From contig NZ_CP177153.1 in NCBI RefSeq assembly GCF_050389775.1, positions 4,891-68,890 of the forward strand: 64,000 bases of DNA, in the 5' to 3' direction. Of this stretch, positions 42,166 through 50,598 are shown in pieces. The position numbers were made by a program, and so were the translations under genes. The notes under the pieces are model-generated. The model worked only from the letters and a program-made list of their open reading frames with translations. It was not told the origin of the DNA and did not search any database. The number at the start of each line of letters is the position of its first letter. Positions within the stretch are counted from its first letter, which is position 1. This stretch comes from Marinibacterium sp050389775. GTDB taxonomy: Bacteria; Pseudomonadota; Alphaproteobacteria; Rhodobacterales; Rhodobacteraceae.

Positions 42166-42260
42166 TCCCCGCCGCCCGGCCCGGTTTCGCCCGCCCGCGC
42201 CCCGACCCCCGCTTCGCCCCGACCCCCGCCCGCGCCTCCGGCGGGGCCTTGCGCCGCGGC

Positions 42261-42286
42261 CCTGTCTTCTTCTTGGTCCAAATACC
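42261..42286 (-). repeat. Dispersed repeat, GGTATTT...AAGAAGAAGACAGG subtype
   Basis: On the minus strand this 26-bp block matches the left arm in the parA-parB gap (21419-21444) with few differences. It lies between the epimerase-like and sugar transferase genes. Confidence 0.7.
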
Positions 42287-42359
42287 CGACGCAGCGCTTG
42301 CCGCCCGAACCGGCCCGGGGCCCCTTGCGCAACGCCGCCGCCCGCGCCATGAACCGCGC

Positions 42360-42974
42360 ATGACACCTGCCAAGCGCCTGCTCGATCTCTTCTTCGCCGC
42401 TCTCCTGGTCGTGCTTCTCGGCCCGGTCATGCTGGGCCTCGTGATCTGGCTCTGGGTGAAGCAGGGCCGGCCGCTGTTCTACGTGGCCGAGCGGATGAAG
42501 GCCCCGGACACGCCCTTCATGCTGTGGAAGCTGCGCACCATGACCGTGGTCGACGAGGATGCCGGCGTGTCGGGCGGCGACAAGGCCACGCGGGTCACCC
42601 CCGAGGGCGCCTTTCTGCGGGCCAAGCGGCTCGATGAATTCCCGCAGCTGTGGAACATCATCCGCGGCGATCTCAGCTTTGTCGGCCCGCGGCCGCCCCT
42701 GCGCGAATATGTCGACCGTTTCCCGGAGATCTACGGTGAGGTGCTGAAATCGCGGCCCGGGGTCACCGGGCTGGCGACCATCGTCTATCACAAGCACGAA
42801 ACCGCCCTGCTGGAGCGCTGCGCCACGCCCGAGGAGACGGATGCCGTCTATGCGCGCAACTGCGTGCCGCGCAAGGCCCGGCTGGACCTGATCTACCAGA
42901 AGAACCGCACGATCTGGACCGATTTCGACATCGTCTTCCAGACCATCGGCAATCTCGTCCGGCGCGGCGGCTGA
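42360..42974 (+). CDS. Undecaprenyl-phosphate sugar phosphotransferase (PglC/ExoY type)
   Basis: This 204-aa monotopic phosphoglycosyl transferase attaches the first sugar-phosphate to the lipid carrier and so starts repeat-unit synthesis. A membrane helix spans about 7-33 (DLFFAALLVVLLGPVMLGLV). LWKLRTM, the catalytic Asp-Glu in KRLDEFPQLWNIIRGDLSFV, VGPRPP and SRPGVTGLA are the family motifs in order. It is the short form without the N-terminal multi-helix domain. The ATG at 42360 gives a start just before the membrane helix. An initiator of this kind beside an ABC exporter is notable. Confidence 0.93.
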   Translation: MTPAKRLLDLFFAALLVVLLGPVMLGLVIWLWVKQGRPLFYVAERMKAPDTPFMLWKLRTMTVVDEDAGVSGGDKATRVTPEGAFLRAKRLDEFPQLWNIIRGDLSFVGPRPPLREYVDRFPEIYGEVLKSRPGVTGLATIVYHKHETALLERCATPEETDAVYARNCVPRKARLDLIYQKNRTIWTDFDIVFQTIGNLVRRGG

Positions 42975-42989
42975 GGCGCGCCCCTGCCG

Positions 42990-43047
42990 GGAACCGCGGC
43001 CCGTGGCGGGGACGGGGCCGGATATTTTCGAAGAGAAAGAAGCAGCA
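42990..43047 (+). repeat. Dispersed repeat, single arm with tail
   Basis: The tail CCGCGGCCCGTGGCGGGGAC is followed by GGATATTTTCGAAGAGAAAG and AAGCAGCA. It starts about 15 bp after the sugar transferase stop and is nearly identical to 39850-39902. Confidence 0.75.
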
Positions 43048-43123
43048 GGCCGGGGGCGAGATGCGGCCCGGGCGCGGCCAGGATCGGACCTGGACAGGGC
43101 CGGGGTGGCGCCGTCCGGCGGGG

Positions 43124-44200
43124 TCACATCCGCCGGGTCAGGGCCAGGGCGGGCAGGATCAGCCGGCCGGCCATGTCCGACCGCCGCGCGCCGCTTTCGC
43201 GCAGGGCGCGCAGGCGGGACGGGTCGTGCAGCAGCCGTTCGGCGGCGATGCGATGGGGGGGCAGCAGGCCCTCGGGCCGGGCGACCAGGGCGGTGAGGTT
43301 CTGTTTCACCCAGGCGCGGTAGCGCCCGCCGGCCAGCGCGCCCATGCGCTGCGCCCCGGCGATCAGCCCGCGATGGGCGCCCAGGGTCTGGCTGCCGTGC
43401 TGGCGGTAATAAAGCACCCGGTCCTCGTGCACCCGGACCTGGGCGCCCACGGCGGTCAGGCGCAGGTAGATCCACCAGTCGTGGAAGGGCACATGGGCCG
43501 GCCCGCCGTGGCGCAGGGCGACCAGGGCCGGGCCGTTCAGGGTCAGGGTGTTGCCGGCCAGGATGTTCTGGACCAGGGCATTGTGGAAGGACGGCGGGGG
43601 CAGGCGCCGCGCGCGCCGGCGGGTCGGGGTCAGCGCGGCATCGGTTTCCACGGTATGGGCGGCCGAGACCGCCGGATGCGCCCGGTCGAGCATCGACAGC
43701 CCGACGGTCAGCCGGTTGGGCCGCCAGACATCGTCCTGGTCCGACAGGGCCACCGGCCCGACCGGCAGCTCGGGATCGCAGAGCAGCGACAGGAAATTCG
43801 CGGCCGAGCCGCGCCCCGGTCCGCGTTTCAGCACGATCTCGCGCTCGGGATGGCGGGCGGCAAAGGCCTGCAGGATCTCCCAGGTGCCATCGGTCGAATG
43901 ATCGTCGGAGACCCAGAGCGCCCAGTTGTCGTGGTCCTGTTCGAGATAGCTGTCGAGCTGGGCCTGCAGGAAGCGCGCGCCGTTCCAGGTGGCCAGAAGG
44001 ATGCGCACCGGGCCATCCCCCGTGCCGCCTCCCATGCCGCGTCCCGGGCCACCCCGGGCCGCCGCGGCGGGCACCGCGCCCGGGGCGGGCGGGGGCCGGA
44101 CGGCCCCGGGACCCAGCCGGGCCGAGAGCGTGTCGGGTAGCCTCTCCGCCGGGGCGGTGGCCTCCGGGTCGCGATCCTTGCCGCCCTGCGGTCCGGGCAT
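43124..44200 (-). CDS. GT2 family glycosyltransferase
   Basis: This is a 358-aa protein. A Pro/Ala/Gly-rich N-terminal tail of about 60 residues precedes the GT-A core, which begins PVRILLATWNGARFLQAQLD. ALWVSDDHSTDGTWEIL, GPVALSDQDDVWRPNRL (DxD site) and PFHDWWIYLRLTAVG (acceptor side) follow; this is the rhamnosyltransferase-like subgroup. It begins 5 bp after the ABC permease stop (44206) on the same strand, so the two are cotranscribed. The start could also be at a later Met near GGGTGDGPVR. Confidence 0.85.
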   Translation of the reverse strand: MPGPQGGKDRDPEATAPAERLPDTLSARLGPGAVRPPPAPGAVPAAAARGGPGRGMGGGTGDGPVRILLATWNGARFLQAQLDSYLEQDHDNWALWVSDDHSTDGTWEILQAFAARHPEREIVLKRGPGRGSAANFLSLLCDPELPVGPVALSDQDDVWRPNRLTVGLSMLDRAHPAVSAAHTVETDAALTPTRRRARRLPPPSFHNALVQNILAGNTLTLNGPALVALRHGGPAHVPFHDWWIYLRLTAVGAQVRVHEDRVLYYRQHGSQTLGAHRGLIAGAQRMGALAGGRYRAWVKQNLTALVARPEGLLPPHRIAAERLLHDPSRLRALRESGARRSDMAGRLILPALALTRRM

Positions 44201-44205
44201 CGGGC

Positions 44206-45066
44206 TCAGAGCTCCATCAGTTCGCGGTAATGGCGCGACAGGAACAGCATGCCGGTCACCCCGACCACGGCGCTGACCAGGAAGACATAGAGCGGGCTGG
44301 CATAAAGCGCGTCGTAATGGATGTAGAACCCGGCCCGGATGGTGCCGATGCAATGGACCAGCGGGTTCCACCACAGCCAGCCGCGGAACGGGTCGGGCAT
44401 GCTGTCGTAGAGAAAGATCACCCCCGAGATGAAGACCAGCGGCCGGGTGAGGATCGACCAGACCCGGCCCCAGAGTTCGTATTTCATGAACAGGAAGCCG
44501 TTCATCAGGCCGACGGCCGTCGAAAAGGCGATGAGCATGCCGTAGCCGGTCATGATGGTGCCGAAATCGACCACGGTCTGGGTGTCGTAGACCGTGCGGA
44601 TGAAGCTGATGACGATGTAGGACACCAGGGCCTGGGTCAGCACGGTCAGCAGGAACCGGGCGATCAGCGTGTCGAAGAAGGTCACGCCGGGATAGGCCAG
44701 CAGCGAGCGCGAGCTGCGCACGGCGCCCGACACGCTGTTGGAAATCGCGCCGTACATGAAGAACGGCACCAGCCCGGTGGCGTAGAACATCGCGAAATTG
44801 GTGCCCAGGGCCGGGGTCCGGAACCCGGCCGAGAAGATCGCGGTCAGCACGATGATGCCCAGGGCCGGTTCCAGGATCATCCAGGCATAGCCCCCCGGCG
44901 ACCGGCCGTAGGTGGCCGACATCTCGCGCAGGATCAGCGCCGAGATCGTCCGCCAGGTGGCAAAGCGCCGGTTGGTGCTGGGCGGCGGGGCCATGGCCAC
45001 CGGCGGCGGGATCAGCTCTTCGGGAATCGGGCTGCGGGGCGAGGAAGGATCGGATGTGGCCGTCAT
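44206..45066 (-). CDS. kpsM: ABC-2 type polysaccharide export permease (KpsM-like)
   Basis: This is a 286-aa inner-membrane protein with six predicted membrane helices (for example LGIIVLTAIFSAGFRTP and LYVFLVSAVVGVTGMLFL). SALILREMSATYGRSPGGYA is the cytoplasmic segment typical of KpsM/Wzm permeases. FISGVIFLYDSMPDPFRGWL is the conserved C-terminal loop. It would pair with the ATPase at 47225-47941 to export a lipid-linked polysaccharide. The ATG at 45066 is chosen among several; no strong ribosome site is visible. The gene is divergent from the KpsE-like gene. Confidence 0.9.
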   Translation of the reverse strand: MTATSDPSSPRSPIPEELIPPPVAMAPPPSTNRRFATWRTISALILREMSATYGRSPGGYAWMILEPALGIIVLTAIFSAGFRTPALGTNFAMFYATGLVPFFMYGAISNSVSGAVRSSRSLLAYPGVTFFDTLIARFLLTVLTQALVSYIVISFIRTVYDTQTVVDFGTIMTGYGMLIAFSTAVGLMNGFLFMKYELWGRVWSILTRPLVFISGVIFLYDSMPDPFRGWLWWNPLVHCIGTIRAGFYIHYDALYASPLYVFLVSAVVGVTGMLFLSRHYRELMEL

Positions 45067-45469
45067 GCGGTGGGCTGTCGCTGTGCTGGTGGTCTGCTGT
45101 CGTACCGGTCTGCGGCCGATCGGGCCGGGGTGCAAGGCCCGATCTGGTCAGGCGGGTTTTCCGCCCGTTTTTCCGCCCGCTTCCCTGCCCGTTTTCCTGA
45201 ACGTGCCGGCGGCGGTTTCGGCGGTGTGTCGCATGACGGGCCGCGGGGGCGGCGCATGTCCTGTCTCCGGTTCTCGCCAGCCGGCTGGCAGTGTCTCGCG
45301 TGGCTGGCGGTGTCCCGCGCAGCGCTCCGCTGCCCCCGGATCGGGCGCCGATCCGCCGGGCCGGCCCCCCGCTCGGCCGTCGGCCGCTGTCGGCTTGCTG
45401 AAAAAATCTGCTGCGTTTATGTAGCAAGGCGTTCATTCATACAATGACTTGTCAGCCCGGAGCGCCTCT
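45067..45469. other. Divergent control region between kpsM and the KpsE-like gene
   Basis: This 403-bp region has four TTTTCCGCCCG-like repeats at about 45155-45200, including a short hairpin with a T run at 45151-45172. A promoter candidate for the KpsE-like gene lies at 45395-45423. The hairpin lies in the kpsM leader. Confidence 0.55.
45395..45423 (+). promoter_or_regulatory. Candidate promoter of the KpsE-like gene
   Basis: TTGCTG (45395-45400), 17 bases, TATGTA (45418-45423), within an AT-rich patch. It is 46 bases upstream of the proposed TTG start. Confidence 0.4.
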
Positions 45470-47044
45470 TTGACCGCATCCTCTCCCGCCGGCCCGCAAC
45501 GGGCCGCACAGCCCGGGGCCGAAACCGACCACGACCAGCCGGCCGATGACATCGGCACGGACAATGCCGCGGATACCGGCATGGACATTGGCACGGGCCG
45601 GCCCGCAGGGCCGGCGCAGGCGCGCAGGGGGCGGCGGAACATGGCCGCCATCGCGGAGGTCGGCGCGGCGACCGGGACCACACCACAGAACACGGAACAG
45701 AACATGGGCGAGAACAACGGGGACGGCGAACAGGGCCAGGGCCGCGAAGACCGGCTGGAGGCCCGCCGGGTTGCCGCCGCCGCCGCCCGGGCCGAGGCCG
45801 AAGCCGCGCTGAAGGCCCGCCAGGAAGCCCGCGCCCTGGCCGAGACCAACAAGGCCGAACGCGAGCTGGCCCGGGCCGAGGCCGAGGCCAACAAGGCCGA
45901 TGCGATCAACAATGCCGCCCCGCCGGTGCGCCGGGCCAGGATCAAGCGGCGCCATCACATGATGGTCACGACCTTCGTCTTCATGGTCCTGCTGCCCTCG
46001 GCCCTGGCCGGCTGGTACCTGTGGCAGCGGGCCACCGACCAGTTCGCCTCGCGCGTGGGCTTCTCGGTGCGCACCGAGGAACAGGGCTCGTCGATCGAAA
46101 GCCTCTTCGGCATGACCGACCTGTCGGGCTCCAGCTCGTCGGATACCGACATCCTCTACGAGTTCCTGCAGAGCCAGCAGCTGGTGGCCAAGGTCGATGC
46201 CGATCTCGACCTGCGCGGCCTGTGGTCCAGCCCGGGGTCCGACAACGACCCGATCTTCGTCTATCCCGGGGGCGGCACGATCGAGGACCTGACCAAGCAA
46301 TGGTCGCGCATGGTCAAGATCTACTACGAGAGCAACTCGGGGCTGATCGACCTGCGGGTGCTGGCCTTCGACCCGGTCGAGGCCCAGGCCATCGCCCAGG
46401 CGATCTATGACGAGAGCAGCGCGATGATCAACCGGCTGTCGGCCATCGCCCGCGAGGATGCCATCGGCTATGCCCGCGACGAGCTGGAAGAGGCCCAGGA
46501 ACAGCTGCGCACCGCGCGGGTCGAGCTGCAGAGCTTCCGCAACCGCACCCAGATCGTCGACCCGACGATCCAGAGCCAGAGCCAGTCGGGCCTGATCGGC
46601 GCGCTGGAAACCGAGCTGGCCCAGGCCCAGATCGACCTGCAGCTGCTCAACGACACCGCCCGCGACAACGATCCGCGCATCGCCCAGACCGAGCGGCGCA
46701 TCGAGGCCATCGAGAAGCAGATCGCCAACGAACGGTCGGAAATCGGCCTGGAAGGCGCCGACCAGAGCTCGACCGTGGCCGATCTCGTCGGCCAGTACGA
46801 GGCCCTGGCCACCGATCTGCAATTCGCCCAGGAGGCCTATACCGCCGCCCGGGCCTCCTTTGACAGCGCCCGGGCCGAGGCCCGCCGGCAAAGCCGCTAC
46901 CTGGCCGCCCATGTGCCGCCGACCCTGGCGGAGCGGGCCGAGTATCCGCAGCGGCTGAGCACCTTCGCGGTGATCACGGTCTTCCTCTTCCTGGCCTGGG
47001 CCTTCCTGATGCTGGCGGCCTATGCGCTCAGAGACCGGCGCTGA
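45470..47044 (+). CDS. kpsE: KpsE-like polysaccharide export inner-membrane tether
   Basis: This is a protein of about 524 aa. A TTG at 45470 has GGAG 7 bases upstream; ATG 45641 is the alternative. The first 160 residues are cytoplasmic and Ala/Glu/Arg-rich with a likely coiled coil (AEAEAALKARQEARALAE). A membrane helix follows at about 163-186 (TTFVFMVLLPSALAGWYLW). The periplasmic part has the Wzz/KpsE-type sequence RVGFSVRTEE and a long coiled coil (about 330-480). The second membrane helix, FAVITVFLFLAWAFLMLAAY, is at the end. Such proteins link the ABC transporter to the outer-membrane Wza/KpsD channel. The long N-terminal extension is unusual. Confidence 0.88.
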   Translation: MTASSPAGPQRAAQPGAETDHDQPADDIGTDNAADTGMDIGTGRPAGPAQARRGRRNMAAIAEVGAATGTTPQNTEQNMGENNGDGEQGQGREDRLEARRVAAAAARAEAEAALKARQEARALAETNKAERELARAEAEANKADAINNAAPPVRRARIKRRHHMMVTTFVFMVLLPSALAGWYLWQRATDQFASRVGFSVRTEEQGSSIESLFGMTDLSGSSSSDTDILYEFLQSQQLVAKVDADLDLRGLWSSPGSDNDPIFVYPGGGTIEDLTKQWSRMVKIYYESNSGLIDLRVLAFDPVEAQAIAQAIYDESSAMINRLSAIAREDAIGYARDELEEAQEQLRTARVELQSFRNRTQIVDPTIQSQSQSGLIGALETELAQAQIDLQLLNDTARDNDPRIAQTERRIEAIEKQIANERSEIGLEGADQSSTVADLVGQYEALATDLQFAQEAYTAARASFDSARAEARRQSRYLAAHVPPTLAERAEYPQRLSTFAVITVFLFLAWAFLMLAAYALRDRR

Positions 47045-47224
47045 GCCGGGGCGCGCGGCGATGACGGGCATGACGGGGCCGACCGGCCCCGCCCGCGCCC
47101 CTGAACCGGGCTCCGAACGGGCCCGCGAACTGGCCTGTGCACCGGCCCGCCGGCCGGTCCGGGCAGGCGGGGCGGGACACCCGGGGCGTGCGGGACGCCC
47201 CGCAGAAAGGGGAGCAAGGGGCCG

Positions 47225-47941
47225 ATGATCGAGCTGCGCAACCTGACCAAGATCTACAACACCGGCGGCCATGAAAAGGTGATCTGCGAGGATCTCAGCC
47301 TGGTGCTGCCGTCGCACAAGGCCGTGGCCCTGCTGGGCCGCAACGGCACCGGCAAGTCGACCCTGCTGAACATGATCTCGGGCCTGGTGCCGCCGACCTC
47401 CGGAGAGGTCATCACCACCGGGTCGATGTCCTGGCCGGTGGGCTTTGCCGGGTCCTTCAGCGGCGACATGACCGGGGCGCAGAACGTCAAGTTCGTGGCC
47501 CGGGTCTATGGCGCCGATACCGACGAGACCCGCGATTTCGTCGAGGAATTCGCCGACCTGGGCGAGCATTTCCACATGCCCGTGCGCACCTATTCCTCGG
47601 GCATGCGCGGGCGGCTGGCCTTCGGCCTGTCGATGGCCTTTCAGTTCGACACCTACCTGGTCGACGAGACCACGGCCGCCGGCGACGGGGCCTTTCGCGA
47701 AAAGGCCAATGCGCTGTTCCTGGCCCGGATGAAACATTCCGGGGCGGTGGTGGTGAACCATTCCATGACGATGATCCGCGAATTGTGCGACGTGGGGGTC
47801 GTGCTGGAAGGCGGCCAGGCCACCTATTACGAGGATCTCGACGAGGCCATCGCCGCCCATGAGAACAACATGCGCCGCGCCACCCGGGCGACGATCGACA
47901 AGATGGTCAGCGCCACCCGCGCCCGCGCGGGTCGCAGCTGA
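47225..47941 (+). CDS. kpsT: ABC transporter ATPase for polysaccharide export (KpsT-like)
   Basis: This is a 238-aa ATPase. Walker A is GRNGTGKST (38-46), the signature YSSGMRGR (123-130) and Walker B TYLVDE (143-148). The signature SGMRGR rather than SGGQ is typical of KpsT. There is no C-terminal carbohydrate-binding domain as in Wzt, consistent with the capsule type. It lies 180 bp after the KpsE-like gene on the same strand and should work with KpsM encoded 2 kb upstream on the other strand. Confidence 0.94.
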   Translation: MIELRNLTKIYNTGGHEKVICEDLSLVLPSHKAVALLGRNGTGKSTLLNMISGLVPPTSGEVITTGSMSWPVGFAGSFSGDMTGAQNVKFVARVYGADTDETRDFVEEFADLGEHFHMPVRTYSSGMRGRLAFGLSMAFQFDTYLVDETTAAGDGAFREKANALFLARMKHSGAVVVNHSMTMIRELCDVGVVLEGGQATYYEDLDEAIAAHENNMRRATRATIDKMVSATRARAGRS

Positions 47942-48380
47942 GCCGGCCCGCACGGGGGCTGCGACGGCGCGCATGGGGCCCCCGTGACACCGTGATCACA
48001 TGGCCGGGCAGGCCCTGGCCGGGATGTGATCACGCCGTGTGATCACGGGTTGTGATCACGGTTGGCCGGGGCGCGGGCCGGCCTGCCCGGGCGCGGCAAA
48101 AAGCACTCTTTTGCAACAGGATCGGGCGCAACCCTGATGGCTGCGCTTGCAAACCGGCGAGGTTCCGCCCAAAAGACCGGCCAAACCGCGCCCCATGCTG
48201 CATGCGCATAAATTGTCTTTGGTGGATGTCTTAACTTGGGGTAAGACGAATCTGCGTGCTATTTGTACACATGCTTGTTTTTACTGCATTGACCTGTGTG
48301 AATTCCCACTCGACGCCCTCTCGCCCCGAACGGGACGCCCGGGGCAAAGCCAACGCTCTTCCGGGGGCAGAGACCTGACT
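47942..48380. other. Intergenic region between kpsT and the CapD/FlaA1-like gene
   Basis: This 439-bp region starts with the GTGATCAC array (47992-48059). Further right it is AT-richer, with an inverted repeat GTCTTA...TAAGAC at 48228-48247 and a weak promoter-like pair (TTGGGG, 18 bases, TATTTG) at about 48236-48265. The leader to the start at 48381 is over 100 bases. Confidence 0.55.
47992..48059. repeat. Array of four GTGATCAC palindromes
   Basis: Exact 8-bp palindromes lie at 47992, 48026, 48039 and 48052. The last three are spaced 13 bp apart within TGTGATCACG-like units. A cluster of identical palindromes upstream of a gene suggests a regulator-binding array. Confidence 0.75.
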
Positions 48381-50297
48381 ATGCTGAGTTTTCTCAATGC
48401 CCTGAGCCGCCGCCAAAAGGGCTATGTCTTTCTCGGCATAGACCTGGCGCTCATACCGGTCGCCCTGCTGTTTACCTTTGTCGTCCAATCCCTGCCGATG
48501 AGCCCGATTGCGGCCCTGTGGGAAACGGGGCCGATCCTGCCCTACCTGGTGGCTTCGGGGGCCGGGCTGTCGCTGTGGCTGGGCATCCCCCAGATCCAGC
48601 TCAATGCCTATGAACGCCATGCCATCGGGCTGACCGCGATCTTCGCCCTGCTGACCGCCGGCGCCTCGGCGGTGCTCTCGGCGCTCTGGGCGCTGCCCTT
48701 CCCGCCGGGCACCCACGTGATGTTCGGCATCATCTACTTCCTCTTCGCCGTGGCCTCGCGCGCCGTGCTCTACCAGGTGGTCATGGCTGTCTATACCTCG
48801 GCCAAGCCGCGCTGCCGGGTGCTGATCTACGGCGCCGGCACGACGGGCATGCAGCTGGCCACGGCGCTCAAGCCGCACCAGACCATCGACCCGGTGGCCT
48901 TTGTCGACGACAACACCTCGCTGCAGGGCATGATGCTGGCCGGCCTGCCGGTCTGCCCGCCCGCGCGCATCGCCGAGCTGGTCAAGGAACGCCGGGTCGA
49001 CCGCGTGCTGCTGGCCATGCCCTCGCTGAGCCAGCCGAAACAGGCCCAGATCGCCCGCCACCTGCAGAAGATGGGCCTCGAGGTCCAGGCCCTGCCCAGC
49101 TTTGCCCAGCTGATCGGCGAGGAAGCCCTGATCGACAAGCTGGCCCCGGTGGCCCCGCAGAATTTCCTGGGCCGTGCGGCCTGCGACGTGTCGCTGGGTG
49201 ATGCCTGCGACAGCTATCGCGGCAAGGTCGTGCTGGTCTCGGGCGCCGGCGGCTCGATCGGTTCGGAACTGTGCCGCCAGGTGCTGTCGTGCCGGCCGGC
49301 CAAGCTGGTGCTCTACGAATTGTCGGAACTGGCGCTCTACACCGTCCACCAGGAGCTGTCGCAGCTGGTCGAGGGCACGCGCATCAAGCTGGTGCCGGTG
49401 CTGGGCTCGGTGACCGATCCGCGCCAGGTCAAGAAGGTGCTGTCGGATCACGATGTCCGGGTCGTGCTGCATGCCGCGGCCTACAAGCACGTGCCGCTGG
49501 TCGAGGCCAACCCGCTGCCGGGCCTGGCCAACAATGTCTTCGGCACCCAGACCCTGGCCCGCGAGGCCGCCGAGACCGGGGTGGAACGGTTCATCCTGGT
49601 GTCCTCGGACAAGGCCGTGCGCCCGACCAACGTGATGGGCGCGTCCAAGCGCCTGGCCGAGCTGGTGATCCAGGACCTGGCCACGCGGTTCGACGAGACG
49701 ATCTTTACCATGGTGCGTTTCGGCAACGTGCTGGGTTCGAGCGGGTCGGTCGTGCCGCTGTTCCAGGAACAGGTCAGCCGAGGCGGGCCGGTCACCGTGA
49801 CCGACCGCCGGGTGAAACGCTATTTCATGACCATCCGCGAGGCCGTGCAGCTGGTGCTGAAGGCCGGGGCCGAGGCCCGGGGCGGCGAGGTCTTCGTGCT
49901 GGACATGGGCGAGCCGGTGCCGATCATGCGCTTGGCCCGCCAGGTCATCGAAAGCGCGGGCTACACCGTGCGCGACGAGGACAATCCCGAGGGCGATATC
50001 GAGATCGAGATCACCGGCCTGCGCCCGGGCGAGAAACTGTCCGAAGAGCTGACGATCACCGGCGACCTGATCGGCACGCGGCACCAGAAGATCTTCTGTG
50101 CCCGCGAGGAAAAGCTGTCGGAAATCGAGGTTGCCTCGGTCCTGCGCGGCCTGCGCCATGCGCTGGCGGCCAGCGACGAGGATGCGGCCCGGGCGGTGGT
50201 GACCCGCTGGGTCGAAGGCTACCGGCTGGCCGAGGCCACCGGCACCGCGGGGGCCGAGACCGGCCTGGCCGGCGGCGGACGCGGACGCACTCCCTGA
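48381..50297 (+). CDS. CapD/FlaA1-type nucleotide-sugar 4,6-dehydratase (membrane-bound)
   Basis: This is a 638-aa protein. Four membrane helices occupy about 15-135 and are followed by a Rossmann-like domain (CRVLIYGAGTTGMQLATAL). The catalytic short-chain dehydrogenase domain starts at VVLVSGAGGSIGSELCRQ (283-300). SSDKAVRPTNVMGASKRLAE (407-426) carries the Asp-Lys and Met-x3-Lys residues typical of PglF/WbpM/CapD enzymes. HAAAYKHVPLVEANP and GLRPGEKLSEEL are further hallmarks. The family dehydrates UDP-GlcNAc at C4/C6 to start synthesis of deoxy-amino sugars such as QuiNAc or FucNAc. Length matches the long membrane-bound form. Confidence 0.93.
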   Translation: MLSFLNALSRRQKGYVFLGIDLALIPVALLFTFVVQSLPMSPIAALWETGPILPYLVASGAGLSLWLGIPQIQLNAYERHAIGLTAIFALLTAGASAVLSALWALPFPPGTHVMFGIIYFLFAVASRAVLYQVVMAVYTSAKPRCRVLIYGAGTTGMQLATALKPHQTIDPVAFVDDNTSLQGMMLAGLPVCPPARIAELVKERRVDRVLLAMPSLSQPKQAQIARHLQKMGLEVQALPSFAQLIGEEALIDKLAPVAPQNFLGRAACDVSLGDACDSYRGKVVLVSGAGGSIGSELCRQVLSCRPAKLVLYELSELALYTVHQELSQLVEGTRIKLVPVLGSVTDPRQVKKVLSDHDVRVVLHAAAYKHVPLVEANPLPGLANNVFGTQTLAREAAETGVERFILVSSDKAVRPTNVMGASKRLAELVIQDLATRFDETIFTMVRFGNVLGSSGSVVPLFQEQVSRGGPVTVTDRRVKRYFMTIREAVQLVLKAGAEARGGEVFVLDMGEPVPIMRLARQVIESAGYTVRDEDNPEGDIEIEITGLRPGEKLSEELTITGDLIGTRHQKIFCAREEKLSEIEVASVLRGLRHALAASDEDAARAVVTRWVEGYRLAEATGTAGAETGLAGGGRGRTP

Positions 50298-50598
50298 CGG
50301 ATGCCCCCCGAGATGCGGGCGGGCCCGCGGCCGGACACCCCCGGGGGGTGGCCGGGGCGGTCGCGTCGCGCCAGGGGGGCGTGACAGGGGGCGGCGGCAG
50401 GCAGGCCCCGAGGATCGGGGTGTGACGGGCGGGTGAGGGCGATCCGGCCCCGACGGTCCGGTCACGGTGGAAAGCGCGGCACTATGGCCGCAGAACGGGA
50501 CTTTTTCGCGCCCAGGCCGGCCGGCGGCCCGGGCCGCGATTGATCGCAACGGGGCGGGCGTGGTCTAAGGCCCCCAAGAAGAAGGGCGGGGCGCAGCG
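50298..50598. other. Intergenic region with a GC-rich hairpin
   Basis: This 301-bp spacer has a strong GC-rich hairpin at about 50329-50353 (CACCCCC/GGGGGTG with flanking GGCC pairs), about 30 bases after the CapD-like stop; it may be a terminator without a T run. No sure promoter for the yjbH gene was seen. Confidence 0.5.

Noticed and set aside
43124..45436. A single 770-residue minus-strand gene covering the GT2 and permease region
   Set aside because: Only its 3' part (43124-44200) shows glycosyltransferase motifs; the upstream part is an out-of-frame shadow of kpsM.
45452..47974. Long minus-strand frame opposite the KpsE-like and KpsT genes
   Set aside because: It covers Walker motifs read backwards and has no coding features of its own.
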